NCBI GenBank assembly: GCA_900074885.1
Contig: FJUW01000063.1
Location: forward strand, 1 to 64,000
Reading direction: 5' to 3'
Length of the DNA stretch: 64,000 nucleotides
Source of the DNA: Rhynchosporium graminicola
Taxonomy: Eukaryota; Ascomycota; Leotiomycetes; Helotiales; Ploettnerulaceae
The notes below the pieces were generated by a model. That model saw only the letters and a program-made list of their open reading frames with translations. It ran no database searches and was not told the DNA's origin. The translations under genes and the position numbers were made by a program. Below, piece by piece: positions 10,385-22,247 of this stretch (the stretch's first letter is position 1; each line of letters begins with the position of its first letter).

Positions 10385-13330
10385 GGATCTGTTTATTATC
10401 GATCGTTTATAGATCCTCTCATAGCTATCAGCGCTCAGGAAAAAATGGGACTGGGATCGATGGCAATAGATTCGTTTAGCCTGATTTCATATATATATCT
10501 CTTGATCAATAACTGCTTTTTCTACGCACTTGTTATAGCCTCGTTCAAGTCGGCTTTCCGCGAGGTACAAAACTGGCAAACCCTCGCATGACACCGTTGC
10601 AAATAAGGGTCAATGCTTAGATCACCAAAATATGTATTCGCAAGTGTTTGACTCCATAGATACAGTTCGATAGTGATAGGTAGTGAGCACAAGCTCTGAG
10701 CAGGTTAAGCCGGCAGACTGAAAACATAAACATACAGTAGCGATACAAGACACCAGGTACTTCCTCCGTTCCCTCGCAATCAGCTTCCCATCCTTCCACT
10801 TCTTATGTCAAGCTTTCTTAACCTCAAGCGCTACACAGCTACGTTAAATGCTTTCATTGAAAGTTCTGTATAGGGTACCTATCTTTCAGACAAACGTTCT
10901 CAATGCTCTGCTCTAAATGAGCTGTTTGCCACGACTGGTACATCTCTGGGCAGAGCTAGAGTTCTCTGCCTGACAGTCGGCATGATTTTGGAAGGAGGGA
11001 CAGGCAGGGGAGTGGATCCAGACATAGTCGTGGCTGTCATCGTTGGTGTTGGTGTTGTGGCAGTAGTTGGATTCTGGGTTGAAAGATGCGGAGTGGTTTG
11101 GTGAGTGAATGGAGATACGTTTCGGTGCTTCTACTATACTTATATGCGAGATTGGGCTGGACACGTCGCCGTTGGTCGTTTGTCTGCTACTTGTCGGGGC
11201 ATGCCCACAGAAGCCAACGTCCGCAGTGGAGGCTTTGCATTCATTAGAATAGCGAATCATTCACCAGGTGAAGGGTTCCAAATGTTGCATGCACCCCTTG
11301 CTACATGTCTGTTGGCTTGCAAGCCAAGTTTGAAGCACAGTTACACGGAGCTTGACTTTTCGCTCTATTGTTGCAGGGTCAGCTCCAATCGATCTTTCCA
11401 ACCAGTCACGACTTCAAAATAGACGGTCTCAAGATTCGTCCTACCCTAACGGCGCAATTGAAATTCCGTATTGCTGTTGGGGCCGTATTTAGCTGAGAGA
11501 CGCATCTCTTATACTGGCCAATCCCCAGCAGCCCCAAACAGGTGAAGGAAGCTCCGTCGGCAAGGTATGGTTATGGTACCACATAAAGATAGTAGTCGTA
11601 ATTTATGATGGTCTTATTCATCGTCAACACATTGCCCTGCATCGCCGTGCATCACCTTGCATCGCCTTGCCTCGCATCAACGATAAATGCAAGTTTAAAA
11701 GTCATGAAAAGTTAGCTAACCTATCTTTCAACTGGTTTGAAAAGCTCGCAGAATGGCTGAAAGCAGAACGATGCATTGAGGGGTAGTGCACGTTGAGGGG
11801 TAGTGCACGTCGAGGGGCTTTGATCTACTGGCAAATGACTACATTATACCGAGCGCCACCATGGTGGCACAGTACTACAAGAACACGAGGGGGTAGATCG
11901 GAACTGTTCCTTGCTCATCAAATATCGATACGAAGTGATGTGGTTCAGTGATCGCTGTTTCTAGAGCACTTAACATGTACTATTCATTAAGATGTTGCCA
12001 CCCTTTCCTTAGGTACAGTTAGCACTTATATTTGCCCAGAGTCAAGATGCTGCCTCCATGGCGCTTGGAGACGTGAATGGAAACGTCCTTGTCAATATGG
12101 AGGTCTCCCAGGTTCTCCTAGATTTTGGGGCATTTTACTCCTTTTCCGTACGATATCCTTGGAGTATTTGCGGCTTGATATAGATCCTGCTTGAATTTAA
12201 GCGCGATTCACACAGGTGGTGGGAAACATGCAGCTACATTAGGCAAGGCACTCCATCCGAAGTATACAGCTGTGTCGAGCTAGACGCTCCACCTGGAGTA
12301 CGCAGCTATTGCGATATCGAAAAGAACTCCTGTTCGACCCTTCACAGTAGTCAAATCACTCGTTATTTTTTAAATTGTTTGTCAAATTCTCGAATCTTTA
12401 GCGGATGTTGCGACCTCCCAGTGTATAATTTATAAGGTAACGCCACCGGGGGCGGGACAGATTTCTTTTCTAAATCATCACCATTACTATTGTCATCACC
12501 ACAACGGGCTTGTTACTACCAACTCAAGTGCCGCTTTAGTCTCCATCATCAAATAACTATGTTATGGAAAGCAAACACCTGTTCCGCACTCGCAACATTC
12601 TCATTCCAATTTCCAGCAATGCCAACCTCAGCCGCTCCCTCCCAAATTGGAACTCACTACCAGGCACGTCTCGATGGAGGAAAGTGAAAACGCCGCTCTC
12701 TTGGAGGCTCCTTGCGCAAATGGTGCTGTAATTAACATAGACTCCTCTACACCCCGGCTACTTTACTAGCAAGATTTAGTCTTATTACTCGCACAGCAAC
12801 CTTCATCTTCGTAATTTTTCTGTGGTTTCTCAAGGATCTCATTTTTGTGTTACCAATGATAGCTACAACTACCAGAACTCCGAGTGAGATAGCGAGGATA
12901 GTCCTAGTATGGAATATCCTCTTGCAGAGCTGTCGTATACGGGTAATCGAGTCCCCTGTGCACCGGAACTATATGCACTAGATTGAACAAGGAAGATACA
13001 TTGCGAGATACGGAAGTGCAGAAGGATAGAAAAGCACATAAGAGAGCCAGAGAATTTTCACGGGATAGAGAGGAATTAATATGAGCATTGCATTCCTGTA
13101 GGGGTAGACAAGCGAACTGTTTCCTTGCCTTCGGCGCGAAAGAAGCGGACCCATTCGTCGGCAATGGTTAGCAAGTAAGGATATTGTTGTAAAAGAGATA
13201 GAGGATGCTGACCATTACTTGGGGACCGTTAGCGACTAAGTCTTGACACATAAATGCTCCAAAGCCGCCGGTGTCACAATGGTCCTGGCAAGGTACCGAC
13301 GGTGGTACTGAGCTTAACTTTGAACTATCG
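10385..13330. other. Intergenic region with small repeats
   Basis: About 2.9 kb without a convincing gene; overlapping frames of 60-115 codons on both strands (for example 10913-11422) show no domain or compositional support. Contains a CATCGCCTTGC-like microrepeat at 11636-11680 and a 17-bp direct repeat at 11778-11816. Confidence 0.5.
11778..11816. repeat. 17-bp direct repeat
   Basis: GAGGGGTAGTGCACGTT at 11778-11794 is followed directly by a copy differing in the last base (11795-11811), then by a partial third (GAGGGG). GTGCAC inside each unit is palindromic. Confidence 0.85.
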
Positions 13331-15110
13331 CTGGCAGTAGCATCTATATTATATTGAGCTATTTGTGGATCACTAGTTAAAAAAACTGGTTACGTGAAAT
13401 GCTATAATTAGCTATAGCGAGGCCTTAGCGGGCGCACGGCCGAAAAGAACGAATATCAAATATTTTCGGGCTACTTAACGTTCGTATATTTCGACTTGAT
13501 ATTCGTATATTTCGTCTACGAGCTCTTATTTAAGGTAGGATAAACCTCCTTCTGCTTCTAATATCGCGGAGCCCTTCCTTAAGCTTCCGGAGGCTAGCGC
13601 TTATATAGCTATCTACCCCCGGAGTAGTCTTTCGTTATAGCTCCCTTTATATTATTATCTTTCAGTATCTTTATAGTAGCTATTATTATATAGCTACTGC
13701 TTTTCTATTTAAAGTAAGATAAACCTCTTTTCGCTTCTAATATCGCGGAGCCCTTCCTTAAGCTTCCGGAGGCTAGCGCTTACGTAGCTATCTACCCCCG
13801 GAGTAGTCTTTTATTATAGCCCTTTTTATATTATTATCTTCTGGTATCTTTATAATAGCTACTATTATATAGCTATTACCTCCTTATTTAAGGTAAGATA
13901 AACCTTCTTCTACTTCTAATATCGCAGAGCTCTTCCTTAAGCTTCCGGAGGCTAGCGCTTATATAGCTATCTACCCCCGGAGTAGTCTTTTATTATAGCC
14001 CTTTTTATATTATTATCTTCTGGTATCTTTATAATAGCTACTATTATATAGCTATTACCTCCTTATTTAAGGTAAGATAAACCTTCTTCTACTTCTAATA
14101 TCGCAGAGCTCTTCCTTAAGCTTCCGGAGGCTAGCGCTTATATAGCTATCTACCCCTAGAGTAGTCTTTTATTATAACTCCTTTTTATATTATCTACTTT
14201 AAGTATCTTCTATCTTCTGTCTCTAGCTTACTAGAGCACTTCTTTAGAGTCCGGAGACTAGTATATACGTAGCTACCTCCGGAGTAGTTCTTTATTATAG
14301 CTTACTTATACTATTATCTTTTAATATCTTTATAGTAGCTACTATTAAGTAGCTACCGCCTTCTTATTTAAAGTAAAGTGAACCTCCTTCCTTTATCTTA
14401 GATATTATCGAAAGGTTCTCGTTATCCGCGTATTCCTAAGTAGCTACTAGCTAGCGATAGTCGCTCCTTATATCTTTTAAGTATATATTCTACTTAAGCT
14501 ATCGAATAGCTTCTATTATCTGCTTATTCGTAAGCGGCGACCGACTGATTATTACTACTTTCCTTATCTATTCGGGAGTAATCTATACCTTAAGCTACTC
14601 CTTACTTTTCTACTCTTATAAAAAATTTTCAGCTACTTTTCTACTCTTATCTTATAAGTTTAAGGGATAAATTAAGCGTACTCTAGCTTAAGAATAGCGG
14701 AATCTATTAAGTCTTTATCTTTTCTCGCGTTCCTAGAGCTTTTCTCTAGGTATCGTTAGTATAGATTCGGTTTCTATTACTCCTATACCTTTACTATCCT
14801 ATTATTAATAATTTATTAAAGACTTCGTTCCTCGATTACGATTATTCGGACTCTGATATAAAGGCTATAGGAGCTAGTTATTTGATCGAACTTAATATCA
14901 TAGGTGAGTAACGCGTACGCAGATAGTTAAGTATAATATTTAAGAAGTTCGATCTAGGAGAGAGTCAGGTTCTAGCCTGGCTCCGAGAGAAAACATGCGG
15001 GTGCCGCTAGGCTTAGTAAGCACAGGTATCGCCGGTGCTTAATCCTGGGGCTCGCCCCTTACAGACGTACTTATAATACTATTACCTTTAGCCTGTTTCA
15101 AATTCAATTA
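13330..15110. repeat. RIP-mutated AT-rich repeat block
   Basis: Composition switches here to TA-rich, CA/TG-poor sequence like that of the retroelement blocks. It contains the 179-bp tandem array and, towards its right end (14935-15065), several short GC-rich hairpins. No reading frame survives and I could not assign an element family; it could be a dead transposon, a satellite-containing repeat, or both. Confidence 0.65.
13525..14370. repeat. Tandem array of a ~179-bp unit
   Basis: Units begin with TTATTTAAGGTAAGATAAAC-like sequence at about 13525, 13705, 13883 and 14062 (spacing 180, 178, 179 bp), with a diverged unit start near 14363. Each unit contains CTTCCGGAGGCTAGCGCTTA followed by CTACCCCCGGAGTAGTC, two short GC-rich inverted-repeat cores in otherwise TA-rich DNA. 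Units differ mainly by C/T or G/A changes, so RIP has acted on them. Confidence 0.85.
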
Positions 15111-18100
15111 CTATTATTATCTATCAGAATTTATCTTTAATAGTAAGTCTTTGTTTACGCAGTTACTATTGTTTACTATAAGCGACTATTACGGATTAAC
15201 TATCACCTGTAACAACTGCGCGAAGCAAGGTCCCGTGACCCCGGAGCTTGCGAAGGGCCGGCACGGAGAAGACCTTGTTCAGCATTCATGAGGATTCCAG
15301 CACTGGTCAAACCCCGAAAGGATGATGTTATGGAGTAACTGGCCACGATAGAAACCGATTTGAAGATAGCTGAACTGCAACTTTCTACCTGTGGGTAAAT
15401 AGTAGAAAGTTCGAGACATTTTAGCTGCTGTATATGACGAAAATGCATCGCTCCGCAGCAGGTTAGCTGTTAACCTTAGACCAAGAACTTAATGTCCTAC
15501 ACACGGCAGAACAAATCAAGCGAACTCCGACACGGATTTCCTTGACGGACAAGTCAACAATGAATTGTGAAGCCTTCTGATTTTAAAATACAAAGGTGGA
15601 GTATAGTTGTCTGTGCCTATGCCTGGACTATCTTTCCTAAGCAGGTAGTCCAATGAAAATTTGTGAGCTAGCGCTGCAACTTGGCCGCTGGCCTTTGCCA
15701 GAAGCACAAACCGCCTAAGACCCGAATTGGATGCTCTGTTGTAGTAGTGGTTCTACAGAGCAGGAGCGGCTGAGTGGTCAGAGGATTCTTCCACATATCT
15801 TTCTTCAACCCACAGGCACTCCCTTGAAGGCCCGACCGCCGTTCATGTTAAGTTCGCGGTGCAGCTATACGAAGCCGTGCCACCATACTTATCCTTTCTT
15901 CTTACACGCAGAGGCCCAAACGACGTAGCTATTCAGCTAAGGCTGAAAAAACTCCGTATCGGGTGCTAACACATATATACCGATTACCGAATGTGGAAAG
16001 ATTAACTTGTCAGCCAACGAGTAGGTAGTCTGTCAGAACTCCGTATCCTTACTGAATAGAGTGTAACCGAGGGTAAACAGCGGTACTTGCAGAGGAGTTG
16101 GATTCAAGGCTGTTGGAATGATTTAGCAAGGCCGCATGGCCCTTGAGAGGGAGACATGTAGTGTTTGAATTTGCGGAACGATTTGTTGCATCCATGGTAG
16201 CCAACTCGAACTGATCCGGCATGTTGTATCAAAGTCGACTATACATGAGCGCTTGCTCAGCTTGACCAGCACTGGCATTAACGGGCATGAATGAAGGAAC
16301 TCGTTTAAGACTACTTATAAGACTATGAAATAACATTAAAGTCGCGAACTGATTGCCTTTGGTTTTACATAGGTACGTTTTACGGTGTCTTCGTTTTCTT
16401 GTATACTTATTGACGCGTTGGCTATAGGTCGCGTAATTTAAGATATCAAGAAAAAAATACAAGAAATAGAAGAGTTCCTTTATCCTAAGTTTTATCTTCC
16501 TCGGCCGCTCAAGTCGTTTTAGGGGTCGCAATGGATATCATATCTTAAAATCTGCGGCGCTGCTTGTATCGTTATAGTCGCTAGATGTATCCGGGACTCG
16601 GCAGTTTTATAATCAACTGTTTCGTCGTTAATAGCATAGATCTTCTATTCCTCAACGGTCAGCCAGAGCAACGACTCACTGGCATGCCAAACGTGTTAGG
16701 CTCGAGTGCAATGAAAGCGAAACTAGTTGTGCTCATGCAAATACGCCGGGCGGTAAAGTAGAAAGTGCGCTTCAAGCCACCGCCTTCATGGGTCTTAGGG
16801 GGAATAAGCAGCATCTTGAATTTGGAGCGATGTCAAAACCAAAGATTTTCGAGGATGTCTCGTCATCCATTTCGCCATGCGAAGAAATCAAGTATTGCTG
16901 ATCAGAAGTGTTGTAACTACAGGTAATCGGTAACTCCGGCATAGTACTACGCTAGCGTCGGATACGGAAGTACACTTACAGTTGATATTTTCAGTACTTG
17001 AAGAGATGTCAAGTACACATTGCTAGTACTGGAAAAGTCGGCAGCTGTTGAGGCGGCTAGTGTTCAACTGTTGAGGCTGGTAGTATATCTACTAAGAAGT
17101 AGTATACCTTGTAATTACATATATATACAGCTGCACCCTACATAGAATTGAACCACTATCGGATTTGAAATAGCAAGAAGACTGAACAAAATCGACGCCA
17201 GACTTGATTTGAAGTACTAAGATAAGCAAAGCTGCTTTACAAGTTATCATGCCGCTTCTGGAAGCTGCGGACAGGCAATTGAACATCTTTTTGGCTCTTG
17301 GAATGAATCCATCGTCACCAGATGTACAAGGCTGGACACTATTCTACTAGGCTGCTCGAATGGCTGTCTCAATTCGGCTAACAAGACTCGTCGGGATGGG
17401 TTCCTCTATGAATTTCTCTCTTTCGTCACAACAAGTCCCTGGTGAAAATACTATTGGCTGCTGGAGAAATATGAAATGACACACGTTACGCGTGCATTGG
17501 ATGTAGGAATTGAGACCTATATATTTTCGCTATTTTAATGATGATAGTGGGACTCATCAATATAACCATGTTTTTTTCCAATCTAGACAGATTCAAACTT
17601 AGGGTTAACTCAAATGGATACTTGAGGGTAGTCTAGCTAAATCACTCTTACTAAAGCCGGCCTGTGAAATACTCGACCTCAATGGCATCTAGAGCAATCA
17701 TTACCTGCACCGTAACGATGATATTAGTTGAAATTATACGTCTTGGTTTTTGCGTGAGCTAGATCGACACTCAAGGTCATACATACAATTTTAGAGAATA
17801 ATCGAAAACGAACTTAAGAAATACAGTTCGTCTAATGTTAATAAAAATCTCCCTGTTAATTGGAAAGAATTTGAGACTATCTGTTAAAGATGGCCAACAG
17901 AATAACGGTTGAGGATCGTAGCAGGTGATAGCTGAAGCGATAGATAAGCAGTTCACGTCTCTGACTACTAACACTTCGGAGGCCTTCTTACACAGCATAC
18001 CCATTCCCTGACGAACTTTTCTTGAAATTTCATGGATGAATGCGCGCTCATCGTGAGCCAAATGCACGAAATGAGCTTTTAATTGTGAATCAAACAGAGA

Positions 18101-19326
18101 ACGATTGACAGCAGATCGAAAAGCAAATAATTAAACGAACGCCAAGACGTATCTTCAAGTCCTCGTCTATGGCTTCGGCTCATGCTGACGAATCTCGACA
18201 TCATTGCAAAAGCCCGTTGGCCGAGAGAACGGAGCAATGCGTTCACATAGTGTCTAGCGAAAGTGCTGTTGTGATCTCAACTTCACATTTTCACTGAGCC
18301 TAAGCCAAATCCCTACAGCAGACATATACAACCTGGCCTCCAAATCTGTTGTAAATGTAGATATGTAAGCCACTAAGGGTGACTATTATTAGTAATCCAA
18401 CTGCCGAGACTAAGTGATGCTACTCCACTAAAGGCCAGCGCTTAGGAACATCGTGGAGAAGCATCGATAGCGTCCAGACATGCCGAATGGCGCGAACTAG
18501 ACTGAACCTTAATACGTGCTCGATACGGAAGATACGGAAGGTACGGATGTACGTAAGGCAAGTTCGTACCTGCGTAAGTCCCTGATAAGCGAGAGCAGAC
18601 CATGTCGTGAGACTGCCACAGTCGTACGCCGCTCCTTCTCCCTATTTTTTCTCTTATCATATGCTCTCGTACTCGATGGCATTGAAGGCTCGCTTGTTTT
18701 CATCATTCTTTTGAGAATATTGAGATGTTCAAGAAGCGAACGAAGGAATAAATGGCGTATCACTTCGCTATCAAGCCCTCGTATCGCTATTATCTTAGCC
18801 GGAACTTAATCAGCCCTAACGAAGTATGGTAGTCCCTGCTGGAGCATTAGATGATAGCCACATCTGGACATTTCCCGCTGTCTTGGGGGTTAACGTGGGT
18901 CATCCTTGAACTCTTTTGAGATTGTGAGTGAGAATGAGATTGAGATTCCTGCCTGCTTGACTTTTGAGTTTTGTGCTGTCGCAAGCCTCTCGCCCCTTTT
19001 CCTCATGGACTCCTCATGGACCTCGCATCCTCTAACAACCACAAGTGATTCGCTTCCTCGATCGCGACTTCTTCGCGATTGTACGGGCCACTCTACTGTC
19101 ATTTCAAGACCTCCAGCGCCAGGACACGAAGCCCGATACGATTATTTCTCTACTACAGCGCGCCGCCCATACTACACTGAACTGCCCACTTCCCTCGTTT
19201 ATAGTGGCTGCAACAGTTCGTGCAGAAGCATAAGACGGTTGCGATAATCCTCATACTTCAATAATCGGCCAAACGGTGTCGGATCGAGTAAACTGGTGGA
19301 TTTCCGTTACGGAAAACACGGAAGAA
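15111..19326. other. Intergenic region, no supportable gene
   Basis: More than 4 kb of mixed-composition DNA. Short frames of 60-113 codons overlap on both strands and carry no recognisable domains. There are GTAC-rich patches near 16940-17110 and GATACGGAAG/GGTACGGA microrepeats at 18520-18550. The last few hundred bases should hold the promoter and 5' UTR of the glucanase gene; no clear core element could be assigned. Confidence 0.5.
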
Positions 19327-21168
19327 ATGTTCAGCGCTGCAAGCAGCACGGAGAGGCTGGATGCGACAGGTGTGAATTCGGAGAAGAACTATGGAGTGAG
19401 AAAGAAACCAAGAGCTCTTTGTGAGTTGATGATTATTCTTATCCCTCGAACCGACAATTGACAGGGATTCTAACACACAATAGGGCTGTGGACTGCAGGT
19501 GTTGTAGCTGTCCTCGCGATTGCTGCTATAGTCGTGGGAGCTCTCATTGGAACCAATGTCATCGACCTACACTCGAAGTCGACGGCAACATCAGCCGATA
19601 CAGCACAAGACCCAGGCTCGTCTTCCACGACTTCCACATCTGCATCTGGGAAATCTGGTTCCTCGACTTCGACTTCTCTAACATCCTCCAAAACTGCACC
19701 GACACCCATGGTTACACCTGCACCACCGGTAAAATGCACAAAACCAGGTGATATTCCGACCAAGGCGAAAGGCACATGGTTGGACCCAACATCATGGCTG
19801 GATATGACAGGCTTCAACTGCACCTTCACAGATGCCACGGTTGGGGGACTGCCAATCGTGGGCCTAAATTCTACCTGGGACAACTCCAAGCTTGCAAACC
19901 CCAATGTCCCTCCACTCAGCCAACCATGGGGCTCTTACAAGGACAAGCCTTTCCGTGGAGTAAGTATAGGAGGATGGCTTGCCCTCGAGCCCTTCATCAC
20001 CCCTTCGCTGTTCGAGGACGATAGCACCCTGAAAGATGAATACAGATTGAGTGCGAAGCTGGGGCCACAGAAAGCCGCTGCGGTGTTGGAAAAGCACTAC
20101 GCTACTTTCATCACCGAAGATGACTTCAAGGCCATTGCTGCTGCAGGTCTTGATCATGTTCGCATCCCATTTTCCTACTGGGCAGTCAAGACATATGAAG
20201 GCGACCCATATGTCTCTCGGGTCTCCTGGCGCTATCTCCTTCGTGGAATTGAGTGGGCGCGCAAGTACGGTCTTCGTGTGAAGATCGACCTCCACGGTGT
20301 TCCTGGCAGTCAAAATGGATGGAACCATAGTGGACATGATGGAAAGGTCAACTGGATCACCGGTCCAGATGGCGCTCTCAACGCCCAACGGACGCTGGAC
20401 ATTCACGATCAGCTATCCAAATTCTTCGCTCAAGACCGGTACAAGAACATCGTGGCTTTCTATGGCCTGGTCAACGAGCCTGCCATGACCATCCCAATGG
20501 ACGACCTTATCGCCTGGACACAGAAGGCATATAAGATTGTCCATGACAATGGTGTCGATGCGGTTCAGGTTTTCAGCGAGTCGATGCGTGGCTTGGAACC
20601 TTGGGCAGGAAAACTCACCGGCTTTGGTGACTCGCTTGCCCTCGACGTCCACGAATACACCATTTTCGACAATGCGCTGCTGCAGTTTTCGCACACAAAG
20701 CGAATTGAATTTGCATGCGGTGGATGGGTGGACCAGCTCAAAGGTGGTTTGAACCCCAGCACTGGATTCGGGCCAACCATGGTCGGTGAATGGTCACAGG
20801 CAGACACCGATTGTGCAAAGTATCTGAACGGTGTCAACAATGGAGCTCGCTGGGTCGGAAAATTCATGAAGGGATCGCCTGCCTGCCCGACCCAAGACGG
20901 CCAATGCAGCTGTGACATGGCTAATGCCCCCTCATCTACCTTCAGCAAGGAGTACAAGGTGTTCCTGCAAACATGGGCGGAGGCACAGATGTCCACGTTT
21001 GAGTTATCCTGGGGTTGGTTTTACTGGACCTGGAAGACCGAGTCCACTCCGTTGTGGGATTACCAGGCTGGTCTGAAAGGTGGTTACATGCCTGCTGTCG
21101 CGTATCAGAGGAGCTGGAATTGCTCTCAGCCAGTACCCAATCTTGGGAACTTGCCAGAATTCTACTGA
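19327..21168 (+). CDS. Glucan 1,3-beta-glucosidase, GH5, type II membrane anchored
   Basis: Model: join(19327..19420, 19484..21168), 592 aa. The 63-nt intron (donor GTGAGT, CTAAC branch site, acceptor AATAG) is needed to join the N-terminus. Residues 1-31 are cytosolic and end in RKKPRAL; residues 32-54 form one hydrophobic segment, so the enzyme is probably a type II protein with its catalytic domain outside. A Ser/Thr-rich stalk (about 65-110) precedes the GH5 domain, which starts around GVSIGGWL. Acid/base E363 (VNEP) and nucleophile E467 (VGEWS) are present, as is the DLHG motif. The architecture matches fungal exo-1,3-beta-glucanase D (exgD-type), which trims cell-wall beta-1,3-glucan. 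The ATG at 19327 has A at -3; an in-frame stop at 19231 limits extension without another intron. It is convergent with the CysRS gene. Confidence 0.88.
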
Positions 21169-22247
21169 AGAGATGGATGGGGTTTAATGGGTCTTCGTCT
21201 CAACTAAGCATGCTGCAAGCCGCTTAATATTTCACGTTAATGTCTGAATGTATCTGATTTCCTTTGTTTCAGGTTTCATAACCGGCTTTGGAGGAGGTGC
21301 TCTTGGAATATGGGTATTTACAATTTTCTGGGAAATAGGACTAGCTCTATATGATATCAGATATAGATAGAATAAATCTTAAATTGAATCATTGTGTACT
21401 ATTTTTTGACGGGAAGGTAAAACGTGTGATTTCACGTCAATGTAGATTTGCAGATTCGCCTTGTTGACGATCATGACTGCCATTCAAGCGTCCTCAAGTC
21501 GTTCCAAAGAAAAATTGATTCACGGAATCAAACGTGAGAGCTTGTTTGCGGCTCGCATTCGCTCCGAGCCTCTGAATGTACATAAACTCACATTAGATGC
21601 ATAATACGTGTCCCAATCCTAGCCCTGTGTAATGCTTAAGCTCTTTATTCTTCGTTGTATGAGAAGCTGATATCACAGTCGATCATACACTGTATAATTT
21701 TCACAGAGGGAATATGAGGTGATTGCCAATTATTGACAACGCAGATTATTGTTTACGATCATCGCTTAAGCGAAAGTTCAGTGAGACCGGCATGTGCGAT
21801 TTTCGGTATCTCGAGAAGGGAGGAAGGAGATACAGAGCGAGCTGTCCTTTATATCTAGCTATCTCTGATCGATCCAATGGGGAACTGTAGTCCTTAGTAG
21901 AGATTCGAAAATGTTTGAAGCTGAGTGTGACTGACTGTGTGAACTCCATCATGACCTGCGAGTCCTAATTGCGGCATCTCCTCGGGAACATGTCGGTCTG
22001 GGTCTTTGGCAAGAGTCCCACTCGCCGGATCTTGTTTCTTGCATCATGTCTACGTTATAGTGTGCCCTGATGTCCAGATTCTGTGCAGACACTTACATCT
22101 GAGTGATAGAGGGGTCATTTAGTTGTAAAATAGTCGGTCCTGGTATTTTAAAGTCAGATCTAATGCTAGCAACTACTGCCAAAAGCCATGCTAATTTCCC
22201 ACCTGTCAGATATCTCAACGCCTCTGAGCCACTTCCTCAATAACTCA
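21169..22247. other. Intergenic region between convergent genes
   Basis: Holds the 3' ends of the glucanase (plus) and the cysteinyl-tRNA synthetase (minus). AT-rich with AATAAA-like signals (for example AGAATAAATC near 21370) but no coding or repeat structure that I can support. Confidence 0.5.

Noticed and set aside
9465..10412. Additional frames overlapping the APH-like gene
   Set aside because: Shadows of the APH-like frame in other phases; none has motifs.
10913..11422. Overlapping frames of 115 and 105 codons on opposite strands
   Set aside because: Mutual shadows without domain signal; length is within chance for this base composition.
13525..14370. Possible CRISPR-like array
   Set aside because: Units are full-length ~179-bp tandem repeats, not short repeats with unique spacers, and the genome is eukaryotic.
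18509..19247. Cluster of 60-113 codon frames on both strands upstream of the glucanase
   Set aside because: They overlap each other, are rich in Arg and Ser from simple sequence, and none joins to the glucanase exon by a plausible splice.
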